Source of the DNA: an uncultured Bacilli bacterium
GTDB lineage: Bacteria; Bacillota_I; Bacilli_A; RF39; UBA660
NCBI GenBank assembly: GCA_947600015.1
Contig: CANQFX010000066.1
Span: 1 to 5,720 of the forward strand
Length of the DNA stretch: 5,720 nt
Direction of reading: 5' to 3'
The notes below the pieces were generated by a model. That model saw only the letters and a program-made list of their open reading frames with translations. It was not told the DNA's origin and ran no database searches. Of the stretch, positions 1 through 5,568 are shown piece after piece (within the stretch, counting starts at the first letter, position 1; the number at the start of each line of letters is the position of its first letter). Position numbers and translations under genes: made by a program.

Positions 1-1
1 T

Positions 2-703
2 ACAGACATTAATTATATAGATTATGGAGAAGGAGAAAATACTTTAGTATTTCTTCATGGATGGGGACAAAATATTCAGATGATGAAACCATTGGGGGAC
101 TATTTTAGTAATCGTTATCGTATTACAATTCTTGATTTTCCTGGTTTTGGTGAAAGTGAAGAACCTCCTGCTGCATGGAAGATAGAAGATTATTCTACTT
201 TGATTTCAGAATTAGTTTCCGCGTTAAAAATAAAAAAACCAATTGTTATGGGACATTCTTTTGGGGGAAGAGTTGCAATTCATTATTCTTCTTGTAATGT
301 AATTGAAAAATTAGTCTTATTTGGAAGCCCATGTATTCGTGAAAAAGAAAATTTGCCTTTCTCAGTAAAAATATTAAAAAAACTAAAATCACTTCCAGGA
401 ATGGATTCTTTAGGGGAAAAAATGAAAAAATACATTGGATCACGAGATTATAAAGCAGCAAGTCCAATCATGAGACAGACATTAGTAAACGTAGTGAATG
501 AAGATTTATCTATTTATGCAAGACAAATAGAAGAGCCTACATTATTAATTTGGGGAGAACAAGATACAGAAGCTCCATTACAAGATGCCAAAGATTTAGA
601 AAAAATTATGATAGATGCCGCACTGATTGTTTTACCAGGAACACACTATGCTTATTTAGAAAATTTACAACAAGTTTGTAATATATTAGATCATTTTATT
701 TAG
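2..703 (+). CDS. alpha/beta hydrolase, 5'-truncated by window edge
   Basis: The reading frame is already open at base 2, so the true start lies upstream. The first ATG (base 80) falls after the conserved oxyanion-hole motif and is not the start. Visible family landmarks are in the expected order: LHGWG at about 53-67, the nucleophile elbow GHSFGG with Ser at 257-259, an acidic residue in WGEQD (Asp at 563-565), and the catalytic His in GTHYAYLE (His at 644-646). All three members of the Ser-Asp-His triad are therefore present. About 234 residues are visible, close to a full family domain, so only a short N-terminus is missing. No signal peptide can be assessed. The stop codon TAG overlaps the Shine-Dalgarno sequence of the Mur ligase gene 9 bases downstream, which suggests co-transcription and perhaps translational coupling. 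The substrate is unknown; an esterase, lipase-like or acyl-transfer role is possible. The fold call is secure, the function is not. Confidence 0.93.
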   Translation, partial: TDINYIDYGEGENTLVFLHGWGQNIQMMKPLGDYFSNRYRITILDFPGFGESEEPPAAWKIEDYSTLISELVSALKIKKPIVMGHSFGGRVAIHYSSCNVIEKLVLFGSPCIREKENLPFSVKILKKLKSLPGMDSLGEKMKKYIGSRDYKAASPIMRQTLVNVVNEDLSIYARQIEEPTLLIWGEQDTEAPLQDAKDLEKIMIDAALIVLPGTHYAYLENLQQVCNILDHFI

Positions 704-712
704 GAGGTACAT

Positions 713-2323
713 ATGATTCTTTATTGCTTTTTAATTTTATTTTTTATTTTTTTCATATTTTATAAGACAAAACGTTCTCTTCATATGCTACAGCAAAATT
801 TATATAATGAAAATAATCGCTATGTAAAATGGATTGTTAAAAATAAAAATCAATTTATTGATTTAGATCTTATTATGATTATTTTGTCTTGTTTCGGTTT
901 TTTCTTTCTTTTTAATGACAGAAAAATGTCGATGTATTTAATACTATTGCTGATTCTTTTTTCGCTTGGTTTAGGACTAAAATGGAGAAGTAAGATTTTG
1001 CATGATCAAAATAAAAAACCACTAGTTGTAACATCAAGAATCAAACGATTGATTGTAACCATCTCAATTTTATATTTTATTCCTTTCTTTTTTCTTAGTT
1101 ATTATGTATATAATACCCAGTTTGTATGGGAAATGTTATTTGTGATTACGATGATGATTTATTTAAATCCTTTTGTTGTTTTTATAGCAAATATTATTAA
1201 TTATCCAATAGAACGATGTGTATATCATTATTATAAACATAAGGCTCAAACAAAATTAAAAAATATGAATAATTTAAAGATTATCGGAATTACTGGTAGT
1301 TATGGAAAAACCAGTAGTAAGAATATCTTAAGTGATATTTTAAATATTAAATATAATGCTTTACCTACACCTAGAAACCTAAATACCTATAATGGATTAA
1401 TTATGACAGTAAATAATTATATGGATAAGTTTACAGATATTTTTATTGCTGAAATGGGTGCTTATGTAAAAGGAGAAATTGCTGGACTATGTAAACTAGT
1501 AAAACCAAAGTATGGTATTTTGACTAGAATTGGAACAGCTCATTTAGAAAGTTTTGGCAGTGAACAAAATATTATCGATGGTAAATTTGAATTAATTGAA
1601 TCCTTGCCAAAAGATGGATTTGCAGTATTAAATGGAGATGATGAGAAGCAAGTTCAATACGAACTAAAAAATAAAGTAAAAACAATTTGGATTGGAATCT
1701 ATAATACCGATGTGGATGTTCTAGCAACCAATATTCATTGTTCCAATAAAGGAACAGAGTTTGATGTTATATTTAAAGGAGATAAGAAAAAATACCATTT
1801 CCAAACAAAATTATTAGGAGATCATAACGTATATAATATTTTGGCAGCAATTGCCTGTGGAAGAGAATTTGGTATAGAAAAAGAAGATCTAATGCAAGCT
1901 GTAAAAACAGTAAAACCAGTAGAACATCGTCTAGAATTAAAGAGACTTGGTAATTTCTATCAGATTGATGATGCATATAATTCCAATCCTGTGGGAGCAG
2001 CCAATGCTTGTAAAGTACTTGGTATGATGCCGGGATTAAAAGTAGTAGTAACCCCAGGAATGATTGAATTAGGAGAAAAAGAAAAAGAATACAATGAAAA
2101 ATTTGGAGAACAGATTGCGAAAGTGGCTGATTATGTTGTCCTAATTGGGGAAAAAAGAACTAAACCTATTTATCAAGGATTAATGAATAAAAAATTTGAC
2201 AAAGAAAAAATAGTTGTGTTTAATGATGTAAGAGATGCGTATCCTTTTATTGGAACGTTAACTGGTAAAAAAGAAGTATATGCACTATTTGAAAATGATT
2301 TACCAGATACCTATAATGAGTAA
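713..2323 (+). CDS. murF: membrane-anchored MurF-like Mur ligase (UDP-MurNAc-tripeptide--D-Ala-D-Ala ligase family)
   Basis: This 536-residue protein should join D-Ala-D-Ala to the peptidoglycan precursor peptide using ATP. Residues 1 to about 165 contain roughly five hydrophobic segments (about 2-17, 50-67, 73-90, 108-130, 138-162), then a basic linker. The catalytic part starts near 188: ATP loop GSYGKTS (195-201, Lys199), the GTAHLESFGS segment (274-283), Lys291 in DGKFE as the candidate carbamylated lysine, LGDHNVYN leading into the C-terminal domain, and DDAYNSNP (419-426), which resembles the MurF DDTYNANP motif and favours MurF over other Mur ligases. The cytosolic N-terminal UDP-sugar-binding domain of canonical MurF is not recognisable; the membrane region occupies its place, so a membrane-bound precursor could be the substrate (inference). 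The start is fixed by GGAGGT at 703-708, overlapping the upstream stop. ddl follows 11 bases later, which supports a D-Ala-D-Ala pathway role. The symbol is by family; the exact substrate is uncertain. Confidence 0.88.
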   Translation: MILYCFLILFFIFFIFYKTKRSLHMLQQNLYNENNRYVKWIVKNKNQFIDLDLIMIILSCFGFFFLFNDRKMSMYLILLLILFSLGLGLKWRSKILHDQNKKPLVVTSRIKRLIVTISILYFIPFFFLSYYVYNTQFVWEMLFVITMMIYLNPFVVFIANIINYPIERCVYHYYKHKAQTKLKNMNNLKIIGITGSYGKTSSKNILSDILNIKYNALPTPRNLNTYNGLIMTVNNYMDKFTDIFIAEMGAYVKGEIAGLCKLVKPKYGILTRIGTAHLESFGSEQNIIDGKFELIESLPKDGFAVLNGDDEKQVQYELKNKVKTIWIGIYNTDVDVLATNIHCSNKGTEFDVIFKGDKKKYHFQTKLLGDHNVYNILAAIACGREFGIEKEDLMQAVKTVKPVEHRLELKRLGNFYQIDDAYNSNPVGAANACKVLGMMPGLKVVVTPGMIELGEKEKEYNEKFGEQIAKVADYVVLIGEKRTKPIYQGLMNKKFDKEKIVVFNDVRDAYPFIGTLTGKKEVYALFENDLPDTYNE

Positions 2324-2334
2324 GGAGGAAGATT

Positions 2335-3549
2335 ATGAAAATTAAAGTAGGAGTTATTTTTGGTGGAGAGAGTGTAGAACATGAGGTAAGTGTTATCTCT
2401 GCAGTTCAAGCAATGAACAAACTGGATCAAGAAAAATATGAAATTATCCCTATTTATATTACAAAAAATAGGGAATGGTATACCGGAGATATGCTAAGAG
2501 ACATTGATATCTATCAGGATTTATCATTAATTAAAAAATATGGGAAAAATGTTGTTTTATATTGTAAAGATGGAAGCTATGTATTACAAAACAAATCATT
2601 TCCTAAAAATGTAGTAAAAGAAATTGATATTGTATTTCCAATTGTGCATGGAACAAATGTAGAAGATGGAGGATTACAAGGATATTTACAAACAATTGGA
2701 GTACCTTATGTTGGAAGTAATGTGTATGCTTCTGTTGTTGGACAAGATAAGGTGTATATGAAAGATATCTTTGCAGGATCTGGATTACCAATTACGAAAT
2801 ATGTTTGGTTTTATGATTCTGATTATCGGGAAGATAGTGATGCGATTGTCAAAAAAATTGCTAAATTAAAATATCCAGTAATTGTAAAACCAGCTACTAC
2901 GGGTTCAAGTGTTGGCATTGCTGTTTGTGACTCTGAAAGTCAATTAATTGATGCGATTGATGATGCAATTCAATATGATAATAAAATCGTAGTAGAAGAA
3001 GTGGTTTCCAATTTAAAAGAAGTAAATATTGCAGTTATGGGAAATTATACTACTCAAAAGGTAAGTGAAATAGAAGAAGTATTATCAGCAAATAAATTTT
3101 TAACTTATGAAGATAAATATGTTGGTGAAGGAAAAGGGAAATTAAAAGGAGTTAAGATTCCTGTGAAAAATGGTTCAAAAGGAATGGCTTCTTTAAATCG
3201 TAAATTACCAGCAGAGTTAGATGCGAAAATAAGAAAAGAAGTAGAAGATATTGCAATGAAAGCATTTAAAGTGTTAGGTTCTTCAGGGAATGCAAGAATT
3301 GATTTCTTAATTGATGAAAAAAATAAAAAAGTATATATTAATGAAATTAATTCTATTCCTGGTAGTCTAGCTTTCTATTTATGGGAAGCAAAAGGAGTGA
3401 ACTTTAGTAATTTATTAGATGATATGATAAATCTTGGAATTAAGGATTATAAAAAGAGAATTAGTAAAACACATTCGTTTGACACCAATATTTTAAAAGG
3501 ATTTTCTTCTTTTGGCGGAATAAAGGGAATGAAAGGGAAGTTGCGATAA
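2335..3549 (+). CDS. ddl: D-alanine--D-alanine ligase
   Basis: This ATP-grasp enzyme condenses two D-alanines into the dipeptide used by MurF; it is cytosolic. The protein has 404 residues. Signatures in order: GGESVEHEVS (10-19, with Glu15), HGTNVEDGGLQG, the glycine-rich ATP loop KPATTGSSVGI (185-195), EDKY with Lys261-Tyr262 in the omega-loop region, RIDF with Asp323, and NEINSIPG (336-343) supplying the metal ligands Glu337 and Asn339. Tyr262 in the loop favours a D-Ala-D-Ala product over D-Ala-D-Lac, but this is inference. It is longer than many Ddl proteins. The extra length lies in a Gly/Lys-rich stretch after Tyr262 (about 263-290) and a basic Gly-rich tail of about 35 residues. The start is supported by AAGGAGG at 2322-2328, overlapping the stop codon of the Mur ligase gene. 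It sits directly between a MurF-like gene and a glutamine-amidotransferase-like gene in the same orientation. Confidence 0.95.
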   Translation: MKIKVGVIFGGESVEHEVSVISAVQAMNKLDQEKYEIIPIYITKNREWYTGDMLRDIDIYQDLSLIKKYGKNVVLYCKDGSYVLQNKSFPKNVVKEIDIVFPIVHGTNVEDGGLQGYLQTIGVPYVGSNVYASVVGQDKVYMKDIFAGSGLPITKYVWFYDSDYREDSDAIVKKIAKLKYPVIVKPATTGSSVGIAVCDSESQLIDAIDDAIQYDNKIVVEEVVSNLKEVNIAVMGNYTTQKVSEIEEVLSANKFLTYEDKYVGEGKGKLKGVKIPVKNGSKGMASLNRKLPAELDAKIRKEVEDIAMKAFKVLGSSGNARIDFLIDEKNKKVYINEINSIPGSLAFYLWEAKGVNFSNLLDDMINLGIKDYKKRISKTHSFDTNILKGFSSFGGIKGMKGKLR

Positions 3550-3563
3550 ACTTCTTTTTTACT

Positions 3564-4163
3564 ATGAATAAATTTCTATTATTATTAAGAAAAGAAAATA
3601 CAAAAGAAGAAAATGACTTTTATATTCATGCGATAGAGCAATATGGAGGAAAAGTGCTTTTCTTATCGGATCAAGAGTCAATAAAACAAGCAGAAAAGAA
3701 ACTTGCACAAGTAGAAGGTGTTTTATTACCTGGCGGAGAGTCGGTAGGAAGGTTAGATTTCTTTTTAATTGAGTATACGTTAAAGAATAACATCAAACTT
3801 TTAGGAATATGTCAGGGGATGCAGTCTATGGCCCTGTTTCACACAAATAATAAATTACTAGAAATTGGTTCTTCTAAACATAAAAAAGAAGAGGGATATT
3901 GTCATTTTGTTTTCTTAAAAGAGGGAAGATTAAAAACAATTTTAAAAAAAGAGAAAATCGCAGTAAATTCTCATCATTGTCAAACGATTTTAGAAAGCAA
4001 GGAATTTGAAATTGTAGGAAGAAGTGAAGATGGATTGATAGAAGCACTGGAAAACAAAAATCATCCTTTTCAAATTGGAGTGCAGTGGCATCCTGAGAGA
4101 ATGCTATCTTATGATGAAAATAGTAAACGTATATTGGAAGCATTTGTGTGCAATAAAAAATAG
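3564..4163 (+). CDS. class I glutamine amidotransferase-like / gamma-glutamyl hydrolase (peptidase C26 type)
   Basis: This 199-residue protein has the Cys-His-Glu triad of class I glutamine amidotransferases: Cys83 in GICQGMQ, and His176 and Glu178 in VQWHPE. VNSHHCQ (about 135-141) matches the VNSxHxQ motif seen in PuuD-type gamma-glutamyl-GABA hydrolases. The loop before the nucleophile reads LLPGGES (about 54-60), where PuuD-type proteins usually have GGxD. The family hydrolyses gamma-glutamyl bonds; its substrate here is unknown, and a link to wall precursors rests on context only. It is shorter than typical PuuD, mostly between the Cys motif and the VNSHHCQ motif. The gap to ddl is 14 bases, and the sequence before the ATG is pyrimidine-rich with no Shine-Dalgarno sequence, so translation may be coupled to ddl. 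No better in-frame ATG, GTG or TTG start was found upstream. It is the last gene of the plus-strand run. Confidence 0.87.
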   Translation: MNKFLLLLRKENTKEENDFYIHAIEQYGGKVLFLSDQESIKQAEKKLAQVEGVLLPGGESVGRLDFFLIEYTLKNNIKLLGICQGMQSMALFHTNNKLLEIGSSKHKKEEGYCHFVFLKEGRLKTILKKEKIAVNSHHCQTILESKEFEIVGRSEDGLIEALENKNHPFQIGVQWHPERMLSYDENSKRILEAFVCNKK

Positions 4164-4305
4164 ACGGTTTAGGAACGCTATGGAATTGGCACATAGTAAT
4201 AAGTGAATCAGTTTATCCTATCAATCATGATTCTATTTATCTTTCAATCTAAAAAAGTTTTTATCTAAAATAAAAAATTATTTCATTATAAATTATTGCA
4301 TATAA
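4164..4305. other. intergenic, AT-rich, no supported gene
   Basis: This lies between the last gene of the operon and the inverted repeat at 4306-4344. It has stop codons in all frames. A start-less open stretch on the plus strand (4157-4252) is noted under findings. A weak 6-bp inverted repeat (GAATCA at 4205-4210, TGATTC at 4228-4233) has a 17-base loop and is not convincing as a terminator. Confidence 0.6.
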
Positions 4306-4344
4306 AAACTCGAACGAATCAAATAATTTAAATAGTTCGAGTTT
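4306..4344. terminator. hairpin terminator, probably the ancestral tRNA-Lys terminator
   Basis: The arms AAACTCGAAC (4306-4315) and GTTCGAGTTT (4335-4344) are perfectly complementary over 10 bp with a 19-base AT-rich loop. Read on the minus strand, the stem is followed by more T residues (GAGTTTTTATA), the better terminator orientation. On the plus strand the tail is only TTTATATC, though it may still end the ddl operon. Its right arm is part of the 21-bp direct repeat whose other copy abuts the tRNA-Lys 3' end. This suggests the hairpin once lay immediately downstream of that tRNA (inference). Confidence 0.72.
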
Positions 4345-4358
4345 ATATCAATCTGGTG
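4338..4358. repeat. 21-bp direct repeat, left copy (putative attL)
   Basis: A perfect 21-base match to 5628-5648, in the same orientation and offset by 1290 bases. The flanking bases differ at both ends (T versus C on the left, T versus G on the right), so the identity stops sharply. The copy includes the pattern that in the right copy is the tRNA 3' end (TGGTG on this strand, CACCA on the other). No tRNA follows here, as expected for a distal attachment site. Confidence 0.8.
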
Positions 4359-4429
4359 TCTTCTAAAGGAAGAAGCATGACAACTTTTTATGATAATTAT
4401 TTTCATATGTAAGTTAGTTTTAAATGCAT

Positions 4430-4522
4430 TTAATGATATTTACTATGAAATTCAGTTCTAATTTTTGTATATTGTTGTATATTTAATGGTAATCCAAACT
4501 CTGCTTTTTCTAAAATAGACAT
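4430..4522 (-). CDS. hypothetical 30-residue protein, possibly a truncated remnant
   Basis: The minus-strand ATG at 4522-4520 follows an AAGGG-type ribosome-binding site with short spacing, and TAA is at 4432-4430. The product begins MSILEKAEFGLPLN and ends FHSKYH; it is hydrophilic, with no membrane segment or recognisable domain. It starts 26 bases after the stop of the HExxH reading frame in the same orientation, so the two could share a transcript. It is unusually rich in ordinary protein-like sequence for a random ORF, and may be the N-terminus of a longer gene lost when the element shrank, or a genuine small protein. The function is unknown. Confidence 0.4.
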   Translation of the reverse strand: MSILEKAEFGLPLNIQQYTKIRTEFHSKYH

Positions 4523-4548
4523 ATTTCCCTTAATAATTAAATTTTTAA

Positions 4549-5004
4549 TTATGCTTTTTTTATTTCCATAAGTTCAAAAGTTGTCTCTAATGGACTTTTA
4601 ATTTTATTTTGTATTTTTTCATAACCTGTTTTTAAATAGTAAAGCATATATTGTAAAAAACAATTATATAAATCTTTACTTAAATCTATTTTGGAAAATA
4701 TATCAAGGACTGAGCCAAACGCAGAGAAAGTTGCCAGTCTTTCATATAGAAAATATTCATGATATTTATCATATTTATCTTCAGAAATTTCTGTTGTCGA
4801 AAAGTTTATTTCACGACAAATGTGGCCCTCTAAATAATTCTCAGCACCACCATAAAAATAAGATCTCTGTTTAATATGTTCCATTTCATGAATAATAATT
4901 ATAAGAAGCCACATATTAATAAAAATATCTTTATCACTTCTAAGGGAACTAGCTATAAATAATTGATTTGCCTCGTCTAATATTTGTTTAAAATTAATCA
5001 ACAA
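4549..5004 (-). CDS. HExxH-containing hypothetical protein, downstream part of a frameshifted gene
   Basis: The minus-strand frame gives 151 residues from a TTG codon at 5004. However, the same frame is open without a stop back to 5082, and those extra residues (for example NTIIINDKYTCFDQYN) look like real protein continuing into NFKQILDEANQLF. The TTG has no convincing ribosome-binding site, so it is probably not the true start. The core motif is IIIIHEMEHIKQ (HEMEH at 4890-4876), a zinc-binding HExxH pattern in a hydrophobic helix. Later acidic residues such as those in ENYLEGH could offer a third ligand, but this is not certain. There is no signal peptide. A -1 shift at the A7 run joins it to the 40-residue upstream frame, giving about 210 residues. 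A metallopeptidase-like role is suggested by the motif only; I do not recognise the family. Confidence 0.62.
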   Translation of the reverse strand: MLINFKQILDEANQLFIASSLRSDKDIFINMWLLIIIIHEMEHIKQRSYFYGGAENYLEGHICREINFSTTEISEDKYDKYHEYFLYERLATFSAFGSVLDIFSKIDLSKDLYNCFLQYMLYYLKTGYEKIQNKIKSPLETTFELMEIKKA

Positions 5005-5057
5005 ATTTTTATTATATTGATCAAAACAGGTATATTTATCATTAATAATGATTGTAT

Positions 5058-5180
5058 TTAAGCAACTAGAATATTTTTTTGTTCAATTTGCCTATGTATA
5101 TAGTCAACTAACTCTTCTTTATCAATGATTCGTTTTTGAATTATTTCAACTATTTTTTTATCTATGTTATATGTTTTCAT
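5058..5180 (-). CDS. N-terminal part of the HExxH protein gene (40 codons before frameshift stop)
   Basis: The minus-strand ATG at 5180-5178 is preceded by GGGGAA, a plausible ribosome-binding site 6 bases away. A second in-frame ATG at 5192-5190 would overlap that site and is less likely. The product begins MKTYNIDKKIVEIIQKRI and ends KNILVA, hydrophilic and probably helical. TAA is at 5060-5058. The frame overlaps by about 25 bases with the open frame of the downstream HExxH portion, which lies in the -1 frame. Reading through with one extra A (or a -1 ribosomal shift) at 5073-5079 yields a continuous protein-like sequence. I therefore see this as the beginning of that gene rather than an independent small protein, though a real 40-residue product cannot be excluded. 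Confidence 0.58.
   Translation of the reverse strand: MKTYNIDKKIVEIIQKRIIDKEELVDYIHRQIEQKNILVA
5073..5079 (-). other. frameshift site: slippery-like heptamer A AAA AAT in an A7 run
   Basis: On the minus strand the zero-frame codons CAA AAA AAT contain seven consecutive A residues and fit the X XXY YYZ pattern for -1 slippage. The -1 frame continues into the HExxH protein. The nearest hairpin downstream is weak (ATCATT/AATGAT, 5038-5052) and about 20 bases away, farther than typical stimulators. Programmed frameshifting, a one-base deletion mutation and a homopolymer sequencing error are all possible. Confidence 0.5.
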
Positions 5181-5192
5181 GATTTTCCCCAT

Positions 5193-5284
5193 TTATAAAT
5201 ATATATTTTTATTTTTGAGTTTGTATTGTCATTTAACAATATGCAAGTGTGTTTTCTAAATTGTTAAAATTTAATATAAAAGCA
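5193..5284. other. divergent intergenic region between the HExxH gene and the toxin promoter
   Basis: Very AT-rich and without ORFs. It must hold the minus-strand promoter for the HExxH gene, but no clear -35/-10 pair stands out. A small inverted repeat, ATTGT (5225-5229) and ACAAT (5236-5240) with a 6-base spacer, could be an operator or chance. Confidence 0.4.
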
Positions 5285-5313
5285 TTGTACAAGGAACATT
5301 TGTTTGATATAAT
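5285..5313 (+). promoter_or_regulatory. sigma-A-type promoter of the toxin mRNA
   Basis: A -35 of TTGTAC (5285-5290), a 17-base spacer and a perfect -10 TATAAT (5308-5313). The predicted start is near 5320, just before GGAATACTTAG, giving a leader of about 64 bases before the ATG at 5384. Confidence 0.75.
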
Positions 5314-5320
5314 TATTTTA

Positions 5321-5349
5321 GGAATACTTAGTTAGTTTAGGTACTATTC
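5321..5349 (+). promoter_or_regulatory. toxin mRNA 5' leader complementary to its own 3' terminator region
   Basis: TTAGGTACTATTC (5337-5349) is perfectly complementary over 13 bp to GAATAGTACCTAA (5501-5513). GGAATACTTAG (5321-5331) can pair over 11 positions, with two G-U pairs, to TTAGGTATTCC (5524-5534). The leader can alternatively fold on itself as an imperfect 5'-terminal hairpin. These are mutually exclusive structures, as in type I toxin mRNAs where 5'-3' pairing keeps the full-length message inert. Structures are deduced by eye. Confidence 0.6.
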
Positions 5350-5375
5350 TCCTTTACTTGTAAAAGTGGAAGGAG
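5349..5375 (+). promoter_or_regulatory. hairpin sequestering the toxin Shine-Dalgarno sequence
   Basis: CTCCTTTACTT (5349-5359) pairs with AAGT-G-GAAGGAG (5364-5375) around a GTAA loop: 11 pairs including one G-U, with one bulged G at 5368. The 3' arm covers most of AAGGAGGTGA (5370-5379), a perfect match to the anti-Shine-Dalgarno of 16S rRNA. The site would therefore be very strong when open but is masked when folded. Confidence 0.72.
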
Positions 5376-5383
5376 GTGAAGTT

Positions 5384-5476
5384 ATGAAAAAAACAGAGAA
5401 ATATCTTTGCTCTATCATAATACTCCTTATTATTGTGATTTTAATCATATTAATAAAAATAGTACCAACTGTATAA
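5384..5476 (+). CDS. small hydrophobic peptide, putative type I toxin
   Basis: The ATG at 5384 is preceded by AAGGAGGTGA (5370-5379), the strongest ribosome-binding site in the window. The peptide has 30 residues: a short basic N-terminus (MKKTEKY), one transmembrane helix made almost entirely of I, L and V (about 8-25), a single Lys at 26 and a short tail ending VPTV. This matches the general form of membrane-acting type I toxins: under 60 residues, one helix, basic end. I do not recognise a specific named family. Its own promoter, the masked ribosome-binding site, the terminator and a convergent antisense RNA with separate promoter and terminator support the call better than the peptide alone. 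In a mobile element it would act as a maintenance module (inference). A leader or regulatory peptide is less likely, because no gene follows on this strand. Confidence 0.68.
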   Translation: MKKTEKYLCSIIILLIIVILIILIKIVPTV

Positions 5477-5486
5477 GTCGGTACTA
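5452..5486 (-). terminator. intrinsic terminator of the antisense RNA
   Basis: Read on the minus strand, TAGTACC (from 5486-5480) and GGTACTA (from 5466-5460) form a 7-bp stem with a 13-base loop, followed by TTTTTATTA. It lies over the toxin stop codon. On the plus strand the same hairpin lacks a T-tract, so it should not stop the toxin mRNA. Confidence 0.62.
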
Positions 5487-5499
5487 ACCTTAAATTTTA

Positions 5500-5546
5500 G
5501 GAATAGTACCTAACTCTACAAAATTAGGTATTCCTTTTTTATTTTA
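5500..5546 (+). terminator. intrinsic terminator of the toxin mRNA
   Basis: GGAATAGTACCTAA (5500-5513) pairs with TTAGGTATTCC (5524-5534), 11 bp with a 3-base bulge on the 5' side and a 10-base loop, followed by TTTTTTATTTTA. Both arms are also complementary to the mRNA leader at 5321-5349. Confidence 0.82.
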
Positions 5547-5568
5547 TGCAAGTTCCCTTGACACATTC

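Larger units (their letters stand above)
5452..5562 (-). ncRNA. putative antisense antitoxin RNA, about 110 nt
   Basis: Predicted from a minus-strand promoter (5569-5597) giving a start near 5562, and a hairpin with T-tract ending near 5452. The RNA would be fully complementary to the last codons and the whole 3' untranslated region of the toxin mRNA, including its terminator: a 3'-overlap arrangement as known for TxpA/RatA and BsrG/SR4. It would contain two stem-loops, one the mirror of the toxin terminator and one its own terminator. The ends are estimates. Confidence 0.6.

Noticed and set aside
246..467. Minus-strand open frame of 73 codons
   Set aside because: A shadow of the alpha/beta hydrolase gene on the opposite strand, with no ribosome site or recognisable domain.
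3874..4194. Minus-strand open frame of 106 codons
   Set aside because: Mostly antisense to the conserved C26-type hydrolase; its composition reflects the complement of that gene.
4205..4233. Inverted repeat GAATCA/TGATTC as the operon terminator
   Set aside because: Only 6 bp with a 17-base loop and no clean T-tract; the hairpin at 4306-4344 is a better candidate.
4262..4345. CRISPR array or other tandem repeats
   Set aside because: Repeats here are a single inverted repeat and one distant direct repeat; no regular spacing was found anywhere in the window.
4377..4412. Plus-strand 11-codon ORF starting ATGACAACT behind AAGGAAG, just inside the left repeat
   Set aside because: Too short, no further structure, and it lies antisense to the downstream region of the minus-strand genes; probably chance.
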